The notes under the pieces: generated by a model | Seen by the model: the letters and a program-made list of their open reading frames with translations, nothing else | Told to the model about the DNA's origin: nothing | Databases searched by the model: none | Translations under genes and position numbers: made by a program | Source: Antitrichia curtipendula | Lineage: Eukaryota; Streptophyta; Bryopsida; Hypnales; Leucodontaceae | Length of the DNA stretch: 64,000 nt | Direction of reading: 5' to 3' | Assembly (NCBI GenBank): GCA_951230915.1 | Contig: OX579633.1 | Span: forward strand, 27,686,574 to 27,750,573 | Shown: piece after piece, positions 1-11,572 of the stretch | Layout: each line of letters opens with the position of its first letter | Numbering within the stretch: position 1 is the first letter of the stretch

Positions 1-299
1 TTCCAAAGTATCACTACATAAATTTGATAACAAAAGAGCCTATCCAAAATTCATTTGGTCCCACACGGAGAAAATGGGAGTGCAAGAGTTAATCTCCTAT
101 TTTCTATTTTTATAATTAAACAATTAAATTTGTGTGAGGAAATAAAGTGTAAATCCAAAAAAAATAGTTATTTTCAAAGGGTCTCTGACTTCATCACCTC
201 TTTCCTAATTCAACAATAAAATGACTAAATTCCATGCAAAACTCAAAGTGTATGGGCTTGGGAATGTGTTGCATCCTTAAGTCATTGCCCCTTCCTGAA

Positions 300-470
300 G
301 TCTGTGCCCTTAAGTCCATGCTTGAATACTCCTGAAAACAAGAAGGTTTATGGAGTGAACTAGAAGTCCCTTAGGTCAATGCCCTTAAATCCACGCCTAG
401 ATACTCTCGAAAACAAAAAGGGTTTGGAAGTGAATCATGAATCCTTTAAATCCGTGCCCTAGCATCACTG
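300..470. repeat. Two-copy 76-bp tandem repeat
   Basis: 'tgcccttaagtcc' at about 305 recurs as 'tgcccttaaatcc' 76 bp later. Each is followed by 'atactc' and 'gaaaacaa' blocks, and a partial third copy ends near 470. It lies inside the larger diverged array. Confidence 0.5.
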
Positions 471-1059
471 TCTCACCCAATGCAAAAGTGCATGGAAATG
501 TCCACTTCCACAATTAATTCTTGAAAATATTCTATTGTTTTCCTAAAGCCTAATCCCTAGCTTTGAACCCTATAAATCCTAAACCTCTTTTTATATATTC
601 CAACAATGAAATGGTTAAATTGCATCTTTCTTAATTCCTTCTTTCCTACTTCAACAATTAAATTTTGAAAGCCTTGTGAGGGAATAACCTTTTGTTCCAA
701 ATTAAAAAAATTATTATAGTTTAAGGATCTCTCCATGCATCAATTTTTTATTTATTCCAACAATTAAATTATCAAAGTCTTGCGAGGAATAACCCTTTGC
801 TTCCAAATTCTAAAAACTAGAATGGTTTGAAGCTCTTCCTATGCATGCATCAATTCCTTTTTTCTTATTCCAACAATGAAATTTTCAAAGTCTTCTAAAT
901 AAATAATCCCTTGTTCCAATTTAAAAAAAAATATTATTTCAAGTGCTTCCCTCTTAATCTTGACTTCCCAACTTCAACAATTAAATGATAAAGCCTTGTT
1001 AGGAAATAACCACTGACTCAAAAAATAAAATAAAATAATAATAATATTAAAATTAAAAT

Positions 1060-1082
1060 TATATATATATATATATATATAT
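1060..1082. repeat. (AT)n microsatellite
   Basis: Uninterrupted AT dinucleotide run directly visible in the sequence. Confidence 0.9.
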
Positions 1083-1282
1083 GTAAATATATAATGTTTG
1101 CAGGCTCTTTCTATCAATCTCTATTTTCTTATTACAACTCTTCAATTTCAAAATCTTTATGAATAGAAATAACCTTTTGCTCCAAAAAAATAAATGCTTA
1201 AAAGGCCTCTGTCTTAATTCTTTCTTACCTAATTCAAGAATTAAGTGAATAGATGCTTGTGAAGAAAAATTTTGATACCAAA

Positions 1283-2905
1283 ATTTTGATAATATGTTAT
1301 AATTTTATTTTTATCATATGCATTTGTCAATATTTTGTCATATATATTGTTTTTACTTTATAACATACCTACTATATATATTAAATGCATGAATAAATCA
1401 TTGGGCTTCAATTTCAAGTACTTACTCAAAACAACTCAAAATTTTGGTATCAAATTGTTGTTATCATATCATATTCAATCACCTATAATCCAAACAAATG
1501 TACTATGTAAATGTCCTTACAAACAAACATCTTGAATTCAAAAAGATTAAAGTGAAAATAATTGTTTTGATTGCTAAATACAAATTAAAATGATTTATAC
1601 TAATTGTCTAACAAGACAAATCTATTCAATTCTATTTAAAGTAGATGCAACAATGGGTCAAATTGCAAACTATAGATCATCTATGATAGTGAATGAAATC
1701 TCAAATCTTTGATTCATTAAAAAACTTCAAATTCCATTCAAATTAACATTATCTACATTTTTCTCTATATATAAGTTTTCTTGAAGCACACATAGGTCAA
1801 CATTTTACAATACCATTGAGGGTAGGTCTTAAATGATGTACAACAACATACAATAAAATAATGAAGCCGTCGTGGCTCAAATAAGAAGCATAGGTGATTT
1901 TGGGAGTGATTACCAAATCCACCTCAACAATTGAGTCTACGGGGTGGTTAGCTTTGGATTTAATTTACTTCCAAGCCGTGATTGCTTTTGGCTTCAAGTT
2001 TTTTTTAAATTGTAGTATACAAAGGATACTACAACATTCATGTTTGGTCATTTGAATTTTATCCACTCATTTTCAACATATGGTGCATGGAGTGAAACTA
2101 AACAAAGTATAGACTCAATTTTTGTAGTCACTGTAGTGGATTTCAAGTGCAAACCAAGGTGAACAGACTCTTCATTCACGCTAGCTGAGGTTGGAGTTCT
2201 TATTCTTTTCCTTCTTCACCTTAGTTGTAGTTGCCTAAATTAAAACAATTGTGAATGGCGGGACTTGTGTTTCTAGAGTCCATTTTTAGCCATGGTGAAT
2301 TTCATCATGGGCAGAAGACCACTTTGTAGTCGCTGCCAGTGTCGCAATTGTAGAAAGCATGGTTTTGGATGTCCTCGGAGAACGTGGAATAAGCATTGGG
2401 GCAGGCGTCCCCGAAGGCTCAAGTTTCAATGGTGGGAACAGTGCCAGGCCCATCGGTGTTATAGCAGCCATCTCCATCTCCACAGTGCGTACCATTGGGT
2501 TGGTCCCCATTTAGAAAAGAAATGACGCTGATCAGTGAATGGGGAGTTTTAAAAGTGACTAGGCATTTTACCATTTTTTTTCCATGTGATTCGGTAGTTT
2601 TTCATGATCATTCGGTTGGTGCCTAAAATTAATCATTTAATTCAGTACAAAACCTTTTTCAGGGAGGGCATTTCGGTCATTTTCCTTAAGTTTGCAAAAG
2701 CAATCGGTTTAAAAAACAGCAAAAATACTTACAACTCGGTCCAAATAGCAATAAGACTCAATAATATGGAAAAAACACATCTAAAAACATCAAAATAGCA
2801 CCCTGAAATATCAAAACAACACTGAAAAAAATTAATTCAGCACCTTCAAATATCATAAGATCATTCAAAAACTTCACATTCATGAAATTAGAGAACCATA
2901 ACGTA
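1283..2905. other. Intergenic, no gene recognised
   Basis: AT-rich sequence. A short open stretch near 2,286-2,525 is open in several frames on both strands. None of its translations matches a family I know, and no splice or promoter context supports it, so no gene is called. Confidence 0.5.
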
Positions 2906-2989
2906 TCCTTGACAGGATTTGAACCTGGCATAGCCCTTCTCCATTAGAAGGTCAAGGATTCTCACCTCATCACATTTTGATGAGGTGAG
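2906..2989 (-). other. tRNA-like fold lacking an anticodon arm, preceded by a 12-bp hairpin
   Basis: On the minus strand a perfect 7-bp outer stem (TCCTTGA at 2,958-2,952 with TCAAGGA at 2,912-2,906) encloses two arms. One is a perfect 6-bp stem CCTTCT/AGAAGG with loop AATGG, reminiscent of a D arm. The other is CAGG/CCTG around TTCAAAT, a T-arm with B-box-like GGTTCAAATCC. An anticodon arm is missing. Just upstream on the same strand is a perfect 12-bp hairpin (2,961-2,972 with 2,978-2,989, 5-nt loop). It could be a tRNA-derived SINE relic or a chance structure; a functional tRNA is unlikely. Confidence 0.4.
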
Positions 2990-4954
2990 ATTTTTTTGAA
3001 GTTTGCGGTAAAAGAAATGAAAATATTTTAGTGGCCAACATTACATAGAAGATTTAAAAATATCATACTACACAATTTATCATGTTATAAAGATTAATAA
3101 ATATCAAGTAATAAACACTAATTATCATAATGTTGTTAAGATTATAAAATATCATGTTCATCTTCCATACAAGGTTGGCCACTAAGATATTTTTCAGGGT
3201 GAGAATACAAATACCTCCATTTAGCAAAATTTTGCCACAGCTCAATAGCAGCAACCAATATGTGATCAAAATCTTTAGGTGGCCCTTCAATAGCTACCCT
3301 TAGCACACTTTCAAGATGCTTTGTATTTAAACGATTTTTAAACTTTGTATTGATTACATTTTGTATTGCAAAAGGTCTTTCACAAGCAGCTGTACTAACA
3401 CATTGACATCTAGCAATATCAGCTAAAACCAGAATATTAGCATATTTCTCTTGCAAAGCAGAATTCCATGTAATCATAGCCCAGAGGTCCTTGAAGGTTT
3501 TATCATTCCAATCCACCATTCCTTGCAATTTAAAATAAAAAAACTCCCTCTTACATGCATTTGAATTCACAAGGGATGCAACAACTATACCTTCCACCAC
3601 TTTCTGCACTCCATAATGCTTTAAAAGTAGTTCCAAATCTGTCACACCCCATGAAGCCAAGCCCACTCGCCTTGAAGGCATGTTAGATGGATTTAGAACT
3701 TTGAAAGTTGAAATGAAATCATTGTCTTCAAAACGTGTCTCTAAAGCCTTGATAATTGATTTAGCATATGCCTTCTGAAAAGTTAAGGCACTTTCCAAAT
3801 CAACACATGTTCTATTCCTTATCATGTCAATCCCATGGAATTTAGCTCCTCTAATCTCACTAGACAATCTCTGGAGATATCCACCCTGAGGGCCATGGTC
3901 TGGAATGACATGATATCCAACACTATCATTAAAGGTGTCTTGGTTTAGGTCAATACTATCCACAATGTACAACATACGGATAGATTCAATTTGGATTCTT
4001 ACAAGTGATCCAATACTTGTGACATCCACAAATTTATATTGAAATATTTTAGACAAGATGGTCAAGCCTTGAAATAAATCAGCCAAAATATAAATGTATT
4101 TGAAGTTTCTCAATTTGTTATAAAGAAGAGGGGCTTTCCCATCATCCTTTCCCCTGGGCACATCACGAAAAAAAACAATAATAGACTCCAAAGAATCACA
4201 CAAAGTAGAAATGGCTTGAAATCTAGACAACCATCTAATCTTGTGATACCTTTTTAAAGTTTTTTGTGCATCATTCAACTCTTTTTGAAGTCCTTGAAGG
4301 GCACATTTTTTCTTTCCAGACTTTTTAAAGTAGGCAACCAAAGAATTCACCAAAACATCAATTTCAGTGGACATAGACTTACAGTCTTGAGACTTGGCAA
4401 CTTCTAGAGTTGCCAAATTAGTCCTATGAGCTATACAGTGAACTGAGGTGACAAATGGGCTGACTTTTTTAAGTCTGCTTGTCACACTTGATCTCTGCCC
4501 CAACATAGTAGCTGCCCCATCAGATCCAAACCCCACACATTTTTGCATGTCCAAACTCCACTCTTGGATGGACTTCAACAAATTATCATAGATGACTTCT
4601 GCATCTTTTTTACCACCACTAATTTCAAGCAAACCCAAAAAGACAGTTACCGATATTCCTTCTTCCACAAATGTAGCAAAGACCACTACATGGCTTGTCA
4701 CACTGACATCTGTAGATTCATCTATCATCAAACCAAAAAAATTTGAGTCTCTAATCACTACTAGAAAATTTGTGTCCAACTCAACAAAACTTTAACACAA
4801 AAGTTTTGTTTTTTTTGTTCAAGACGTCGAGTTGATTTGGACAAACTTTAACATTAAGTTGTTAATTCTTTTGTTAATTTGGTTACCTCAAGAAAAAATT
4901 AAAATTCTAAAATTCTTTTTTTTAAAAGCAAAATATTCAATCTATTAGAACCAG

Positions 4955-5090
4955 CCACATGGCAATGTGCAACAAGTGGCAATTGGCCACGATAGACTGC
5001 CCTCATGAAGAAGTGGGGACAAGGGGGTTCAAACCTTGGACCTTAAGGCTAACACCCTCAAGTCGCAACCATTCGGCCACCGAAGTACTT
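4955..5090 (-). mobile_element. tRNA-derived SINE-like head
   Basis: On the minus strand an A-box-like TGGCCGAATGG (5,079-5,069) is followed about 33 bp later by a B-box-like GGTTTGAACC (5,035-5,026), with a Ser/Leu-tRNA-like segment between. This is the standard internal RNA polymerase III promoter spacing of plant SINEs. The tail and target duplication were not resolved. It lies inside the CACTA element, so it is the younger insertion or was carried along. Confidence 0.5.
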
Positions 5091-5170
5091 CATGTACACA
5101 ATGTAAACCAAATTATACTTTACCATTTAAAGTTTTTGTTCAATCACTTCAGCGGACTTTTGACGTCCAT

Positions 5171-5487
5171 TTAGGCATAGAAAAATAACTTTTTTCAAAA
5201 CAACTTGAACTAAGAATAGTTGGGAAATAAGTTTTACTTTCATCTCCAAAAATCCGTTTGGGATTTTGAGACTCCGGTAAAATGTTATGAACAAAAATCA
5301 GAGAGGGTGTTTGAGAATGTCAAAACAATTGTTCTTTGTTAGTCCTCTCTGAATTTTATTCATAACTTTTTACCGGAGACTCAAAATCCCAAAAGGATTT
5401 TTGGAGATGAAAGTAAAACTTATTTCCCAACTTTTCTTAGTTCAAGTTGTTTTGAAAAAAGTTATTTTTCTATGTCTAAATGAACTC
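5171..5487. repeat. Inverted repeat with arms of about 140 bp
   Basis: The left arm (about 5,171-5,308) is the imperfect reverse complement of the right arm (about 5,342-5,487). Matching landmarks are 'aaaataacttttttcaaaac', 'tttactttcatctccaaaaa' and 'gactccggtaaa'. A third, more diverged copy in the same orientation as the right arm follows at about 5,521-5,640. Transcription would give a long hairpin, a possible small-RNA source. Confidence 0.7.
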
Positions 5488-7059
5488 TGAAGTCTGCTGA
5501 TTTTACAAAATACCGAATTAGCCCTATCTGAATTTTGACATAACTTTTGATCAGAGGCTGAAAATCCAAAAAGAATTTTTGGAGATGAAATCTATCTTCA
5601 TTCTTCAACTTTTCATAGTTCACAACTTTTTGAAAAAAAATAATCTACGATGCCAAAACTGCCACCAAAGTTTGCTGATTTCATAAAGCACCAAATTATG
5701 AATGATTAAAGCAAACTAAATAAATTCTTTGTACTTGAAATTTCAACCATGGATATTTTAGCATTGTCCAAATGACAAAAACTTATTTGAAACTCTTGTA
5801 AGTGAAAATGAACAAAAAAGTATTTTTTGGTTTGTTAACTTGGACGTTGTACTATTCAAATCAGCAAAAAGTTTGTTACCATTTTGTTAGCTTGTGCCAA
5901 ATCAACTGAAAAAGTGTAAAAACGGTTGATGCAGTGCGCAAATCAACAAAAAAATGTTCACATTCTGTTGATTTGGACATCATTTTCTACTAGTGAATCC
6001 TAACTACTATTGATTTATGAAGAACATTAGATATGCAAAATACCATTTCAGCACAAGATTTTTCATCATGATACATTGACTTAGTACAAGCAGCCTTTCT
6101 TGCAAGTAAAAGTTGACAAAGACCTGGGTACTTGTTAAAAGGAAGTGTCTCCCTCCCCAAGAAATATGCAGACCTGAATAAAGTTAGAAGAGCCTCATCA
6201 CAACACTTATTTGCTTGTCTTATGTGCTTTTCCATAAGTTTCTCACCTTGTTGTGCTGCCCAAGTTAACTTCTTATGTTCCTTAGAGTTCTGGTGATCTT
6301 GACAGGCAGACACTTTAATGTTACAAGAACCACCTCTAGCATACACACTTTTACCACCTTTATCCCTAAAAAATTAAATTTTTTTTATCCAAGTGTGAAT
6401 TAAATTCTATCCAATCAAATTGACCATACCATGCATCTTTCCAAGCCAACTTAGCTTCTTCAATAGATGAGACTTGTTTAGGGTTAGATGAGGCTGACTG
6501 TGAAGAGGCATCCACCTCTACCACAACCAAATCTGGTTGTTTTTCCTTCAACAGCATGTCCCTCATGGTTCTTTGTCTTTTAGCAGACATTTTGATATTT
6601 TAATGTGATGAGTGAAATAGAGCAATAAACAACAAAAATATGGAAGAAAAAAAAATTCATGCACAAGAAGAAAAAGCAATGACAGCCAATACAACAGCCC
6701 AAACAATAGACAACAGTATCAATACAAACTAGACAACCAAAAACAAACATACAAGCAATAAAGCAAAATTCATACAATACATGAACAATATGAGAATTTC
6801 TAAATAAGCACAAGGAAGCATATAATTATAATAGAAGTGCTACCACCACTTGTAAAAGAACAAATGCAAGTATAATATTAGATGTAGAATTTGCTGAATT
6901 TTATAACCTAAGTAGTATATTTGTTTTACTAAACCCTGAACTTTTAAACAATCATGGTGTTTTTTAATACAATAAAGATTACTATCAAACTATCAAATGA
7001 GGTATAGAAATGCAAGTTTGAAAAGAAACAATGCAACATACCTAAATCGCGGCGAGCAA

Positions 7060-7440
7060 TAGCAAGAAGAGTAGAGCATCGAAGCAACAGGCGACAAAGG
7101 AGCTCTTGGGAGTCCAGGCAGCAAAGGCGCAACAGGTGGAGGCGTGGAGCAGGCAGGGGTGAAGCTGCAACAGCAACACCAACGCAGCAAGAACAGCAAC
7201 ACCAACAACAGCGTAGCAAGAACAACAACATAGCAGGAACAACACCAACGACACCAATAACAACACCAGCAACAGTAGGAACAGCAACACCAGCAGCGCA
7301 GCAGAAACAGCAACACCAGTGCAGCAAGAACAACAACAGTAGCAGCGCAACAACAACAGTAACAACACAAGCGCAGCAGTAGAAACAACACCAGCTCAAC
7401 AACAACACAACACCAACTCAACAACAACACAACAGAGGAG
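7060..7440. repeat. CAA/CAG/CAC-rich trinucleotide low-complexity tract
   Basis: Long interrupted run of caacaac, agcaaca and gcagcaaga triplets on the plus strand. Its minus-strand translation is an artefact rich in Cys, Leu and Val. It lies about 0.5 kb upstream of the hAT pseudogene start, so it might be its former 5' leader. Confidence 0.7.
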
Positions 7441-7449
7441 AGTGACTGC

Positions 7450-8540
7450 AAGAAATGATAAGTTGTAACTACGAGGGTTGTGGAGGCGAAGAGGGAGTGG
7501 AGCGCAAAGATGGAGGCAAAGCGATAGACTGAAGTTGAGGAGCATGGAGGCAGACTACTACGGGGAGCAAAGCTGCGGGGAAGAGTTCCGTTGTAGGAAA
7601 CAAAGCGGTTCGGGAGGAGAACAAACCCTACTGGTTTTGAATGCAATAACCGGCCATACCCTCGAGTACTCAGTTGGGAACCGGGGAAAACTTGCATAGG
7701 ACGGCTAAAATCCGATTTTCCTTAAATGAAAATGGATGAAAGCCGTCATTTTTTTTTAAAAACTAGTTGATTTCCTGTACACCTAGTTATTTGTTCGGTT
7801 ATACGACCTAAAATTCCAAATTTAAAACGGTAATTTACCAATTTCACTCGGCTCATTTTCTATTAGCCGCCAGATCTTCTCGTACATTGACGCTGATCTG
7901 CAAAGGCAGATTGTAGGCGTTCTGCATGCAGCACCTAGCCATACCAAACACTAAGGTAGACAAACCTATTACCACCCTGATTCGCGATTTGACTATGTTG
8001 GAGTCAACTTCAATGTGGTCACCTATTTTTCAAAGATGTATGCATGTTTCACAAATCAAACCCAAGTGGAATTATAATTTTCTAATGAAAATTGAAATTT
8101 CTATGAATTGTTGAAGTTGACTGCCTTAAAATTACAAATCCGCCCATGGATTAATTTATAAAAGTCAGATCAACAACCCATTACCGCCATCGATTGTATC
8201 TATGAGTACTTGGATATCCACCAATCAATGGTAGACACGTTATCCAAGCTGAAATTAATGAACTGATTTTGTCAAAAAAATAGATGGACTTAGATGAGTT
8301 TCAGGGTGGTAATGGGGCCAAAAGTAAGATGTCAAAAATAGGAAGCTGACGGGAATAGGCTGGTTTACCTTAATTAGTACTGAGTTTTTTCTAATCAATT
8401 TGTACATTGAAAAACAATTAACATATCACATCATGAAAGTTCAAATACATGTATGGTATAGTAAGATAGATTAACATGATCTACTTAAGCTTAATCTAAT
8501 GCTAGTCTTGATTAAAACTTCTAAGATGAGAGCAAGGGAT
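7450..8540. other. Intergenic, no gene recognised
   Basis: Short open frames only, without family resemblance, splice pattern or transposon termini. Confidence 0.5.
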
Positions 8541-8836
8541 TCAGTTGAAGGTCAGGATAACCGTCATTACCACAACGCTCAGGTCATAAAAGTCCTGGCC
8601 ATTGTTGCCGATGCTGAACTCAACCAGATCTGCTTGAGGCTTGGCTTTGTTCCCTTGTATTGGATCACCACTGTCACCTAGGAATCCCCAAATTAGACCT
8701 CCTGTCCAGACAGTGCCCACGTCGAGAGGATGTGAGTCACTGTTGTTGAGTACGTAGCATTCAACGTCAGTGCCTTGAGCTTGATCACATATCGTAAGAA
8801 CAGACGAGCACTGGCTGTGGACATTGATTGTGGTGC
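8541..8836 (-). pseudogene. Thaumatin-like protein exon, decayed
   Basis: The exon opens after an acceptor-like 'tttcaattgcag' and stays open about 98 codons. Its translation has an order of motifs typical of thaumatin-like (PR-5) proteins: GTTINV near the start, LDVGTVWTGG, GDSGDPIQ where TGDC normally stands, then ADLVEFSIG and NNGQDFYDLSVV. These parallel the conserved LAEF and DFYD(I/V)SLVDG blocks. Several expected cysteines are absent, and the frame shifts just after DLSVV, where a DGY block appears in another frame. Such proteins are secreted defence or stress proteins. No other exon was found; probably a pseudogene fragment. Confidence 0.5.
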
Positions 8837-8956
8837 CTGCAATTGAAATCCAGGTTGATGAAGTGCAAATTTGTCAATCATAGGCCTATGATTGGGGTAA
8901 TTGGTTCTGAGACCATACATAAAGCATCAACAATAAGGAAATCTAAATGAATGCCA

Positions 8957-9169
8957 CACTACTAGAATAAGGAGGTGTTTGCAACGTTTTTAAGTAACGT
9001 CTGTGGTGCTTCCTAGGATGGAGCAATGTTTGCACCCAAAAAAAGCCACGTTTGGCCACGGAAGTGCTGAGGCAATTTCTTAGCAACGCCTGAGCAACGT
9101 TGAGGGAGAGAACATCCAACTGTACTCGTTCCCAACGTGGTTTCACACCTTCGTTTTCTTATAATAGGG
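8957..9169. mobile_element. Possible small CACTA-like miniature element
   Basis: It starts CACTACTAGAATAAGGAGG and ends near CTTATAATAGGG. The reverse complement of the end resembles the start imperfectly, and both inner flanks carry GGTGT and CAACGTT/CACGTT blocks. No 3-bp duplication is seen. Weak call. Confidence 0.3.
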
Positions 9170-10457
9170 TTATATTATCTTCCATAGATGGAACCTGTCA
9201 ACTTTGACCTTACAATAGAATATGCATTGAAGAAGTCAGATCCTGGATGCCATGAATTCCCTCTACTTTTGGTCTGCATTCTACAATGTGTACTCTTAGT
9301 CTTGCTGGCGATTTTAGAACATTAGAATTTTTATTTTGTTCCTTGCAATAGGAATTTGTTTCATTTGTTTCCAAAAAAAATACAATACAAGGCTTCAATG
9401 AATACAAGAATAGCCCACTCACCAAGGTACTTCATGGGTGAGAATTTCAAAATGTTTAGGAAATATTGAACGCTATGTCATTTTGAAATGGAGAATGTAT
9501 AAAGGTGTTGTTTTTGAGACACAAAAATTGACAATGGAGTTTCTTAACAAAAAACAAAATTACACAAAAAGATTGCTATAAAATATAAAATGAAATCATA
9601 TCAACATTATATAAATTTTTTAAAATGTGTAGTGTGAAGATTTTTTTTTTTTAATTTTTATTTGAAATTCTCTAAGCTCAGTTTTTCTTTTTTCTTTGGT
9701 TCTCATAATTTCATGAACTTCTTCTATCATTTTTTTTAGAAGAATGTGAAATTTATATGTTTGTGAGAAGGTCACTTCCATTTTAGAAAATGCACTATTT
9801 GCAACTATTTCATGCCTTTTATTTGTGAATCTAATAATAGCAACAATCCAACTCTCAATTTCATATAATAGCCATAATCTAGTGGTTTTTCAAATGGATA
9901 TTATGTACATAAAAAGACGTGAGTACAAAATTAGAATTAAAAAAACAAGTATTACTAGAATGATGATCTTACAGCATAATTACATATTATGTTTTAGAAG
10001 CCGTCCTCTTGAATGATTTTTTCAATTATCATTGAAATTAGAAGAAAATGTTAAATACCACTTTCAAACTTTGAAAACTTTCAACCTATTCTTGTTCAAA
10101 ATATAGTGCAAATTATATAAGTAAACACCATAATGAATCCTACATTAGTATCACTTGTACCTATATTTGATGATTTCTAATGATTTTAGAAATACCTACA
10201 TGGAAAAGGACATATGTCCTATCCTTTCATATTTTTTTGCAATTGTTTTTGGATACAAGTTTCAAACAACTATATCAAAGATGTAAATAAAGGTTATAAA
10301 AAATTGTAAAGATGAGTTGTATACAAATCCAACAAGGAATACTTGTATAATATTATTTTCTTTTACTATTTGGACTAACTAAGAAATAAAAATTTCAAAT
10401 TAAAAAATACAAATACAAGCATTGTTTGAAAGACATAAATTTTTTATGTCCACAATA
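9170..10457. other. AT-rich intergenic, no gene recognised
   Basis: No convincing coding frame, repeat array or transposon end was seen. Confidence 0.5.
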
Positions 10458-10461
10458 TTAA

Positions 10462-11405
10462 CCCCTAAAAGATCAAACTGCATTTTTTGGCAACATAGCA
10501 ATTTTGGGCAGCTCACTATGGATGGAGTTTTTCTTTTATTTCTTTGAAATTTTCACACAACGTGTGCCCGAGGAGTAACTTTAAGGTCCAACAATTTTTG
10601 TAACTTTTGACTACATGGTTAAAAAGTTATTGCATGATATGTGATTTTCTTTGAACTTTGGGCACCCCGGGCAGCTCAAAAAAATTCTTTAAAAATGACT
10701 TTTAAGAAAAATAAAAAATTGAAATTGATTTATTAGATTTTTATCTAAGTGGAAAGCTTTGGATCATCCCATTTTGATTGATGAGTCAAAAGTTATGAGG
10801 GGTTCTAGTTTGGGGTAGTTTGCCACTAGTTATAGAATCTATACAATACAAAAAAAGTTTGAAATCCTTTATTTAATTCAATTTTTAATATTTTGGAAAA
10901 AAAAAAAACATTAGTTGTAGATTGTTTATTAAAACATTTTTACCACTGGGATTGGAATTTTTCAATTCCATAAATAAATTGTTTACAACTTAGTATGTTG
11001 GCTCATTTTCTACTTCTTTCTACTTACTATTTTTTTTGTACATGTTGTACAATTCCAAATGATTTGAAAATTTTCAAGCATGTAGCCAACTTGAATTGAA
11101 GAATGAAACCAAAGAGTTACAACCATTTGGACTTTGTTTCATACAAATATTGCCTTCTGAAGTGCAGCTGCCCGGATTTTTGCAGTGGTAAAAAAAGGAT
11201 TTTTGTAATTTCAAACACTAATATCTTGCAATCTACACGGTGGAAATTTCTGAAATTTTTTCCACATCTTTTCAAATCAGTTTCCTAAAAGATCCTATGG
11301 TTAAATTTGTCCTAAATTTTTTTTTCTTCTAAAATTTGGTGGTTTTCTTGAAAATGACAATTTTAGAGTGGTTTTGGTGAAAACATAGTCAAAAACCTTT
11401 AGTGG
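10462..11405 (+). mobile_element. piggyBac-like miniature element, copy 1 (944 bp)
   Basis: It begins CCCCTAAAAG and ends CCTTTAGTGG, with TTAA on each side (10,458-10,461 and 11,406-11,409), the target and duplication of piggyBac elements. The interior has no open frame but shares ordered landmarks with other copies in this window, for example 'gttatgga' or 'gttattg' phrases, 'cttgcaatct', 'tctgaaattttttccaca' and 'aagatcctatggtta'. Confidence 0.65.
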
Positions 11406-11572
11406 TTAAAATTTTTTTTGCAAAAGAGGTATAGTTGTCAATCATAATCAGAAAGTACATGGCTCAAGGATTGAAAATGTAAGTAAAAATATCAAAAGAC
11501 AAAAAGAAACTAAAGCACAAAAATCACGTAAAAGAAAATTTAGAAGATGTTATAGTTGAAAAAACAACTTAC

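Larger units (their letters stand above)
110..1280. repeat. Diverged tandem repeat, unit about 100-150 bp
   Basis: About seven degenerate copies of one unit are visible. Each contains a version of 'ttccaacaattaaat' followed by 'aaagccttgtgaggaa', 'ataacc' and an A-rich run, near 110-150, 600-700, 745-800, 855-915, 965-1015, 1125-1175 and 1215-1275. No open frame or transposon terminus is seen. Likely a decayed satellite-like array or part of an old retroelement. Confidence 0.55.
4756..5995. mobile_element. Non-autonomous CACTA-type element, 1,240 bp
   Basis: The left end CACTACTAGAAAAT and the right end ATTTTCTACTAGTG are perfect 14-bp inverted repeats; weaker similarity continues to about 40 bp. 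It is flanked by a 3-bp duplication AAT (4,753-4,755 and 5,996-5,998), as expected for CACTA transposons. Subterminal copies of 'gttgatttggac' recur near both ends. There is no transposase, so it must be mobilised in trans. It sits inside the hAT pseudogene. Confidence 0.85.
3142..6590 (-). pseudogene. hAT-type (DUF4371) transposase pseudogene split by a CACTA element
   Basis: The gene is in two blocks. The 5' block (6,590-5,999) begins MSAKRQRT and carries the second half of a TTF/ZMYM-like zinc finger (DHQNSKEHKKL); the CxxC half is not visible. A frame change near 6,350-6,390 lies at an A/T homopolymer. The 3' block (4,752-3,142) has the RNase-H-like core (MIDESTDV, GFGSDGAA) and a C-terminal dimerisation region (TAACERPFAIQN). 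Similar long proteins in plants and animals are DUF4371/ZMYM1-like hAT transposases. Removing the inserted element plus one AAT copy restores the frame across the junction (1,243 bp removed, phase consistent), so the insertion broke a frame that was then still open. Not functional as it stands. Confidence 0.8.

Noticed and set aside
2286..2525. Possible coding exon open in several frames
   Set aside because: No recognisable domain, no consistent strand choice, and no splice context.
2906..2958. Functional tRNA gene
   Set aside because: No anticodon arm and too short (53 nt); kept as a tRNA-like structure only.
6993..7697. Long Cys/Leu/Val-rich open frames on the minus strand
   Set aside because: They are translations of a CAA/CAG/CAC simple-sequence tract, are open in several frames, and resemble no protein.
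8957..9169. Full CACTA miniature element
   Set aside because: Kept only as a weak call: the ends match imperfectly and no 3-bp duplication is present.
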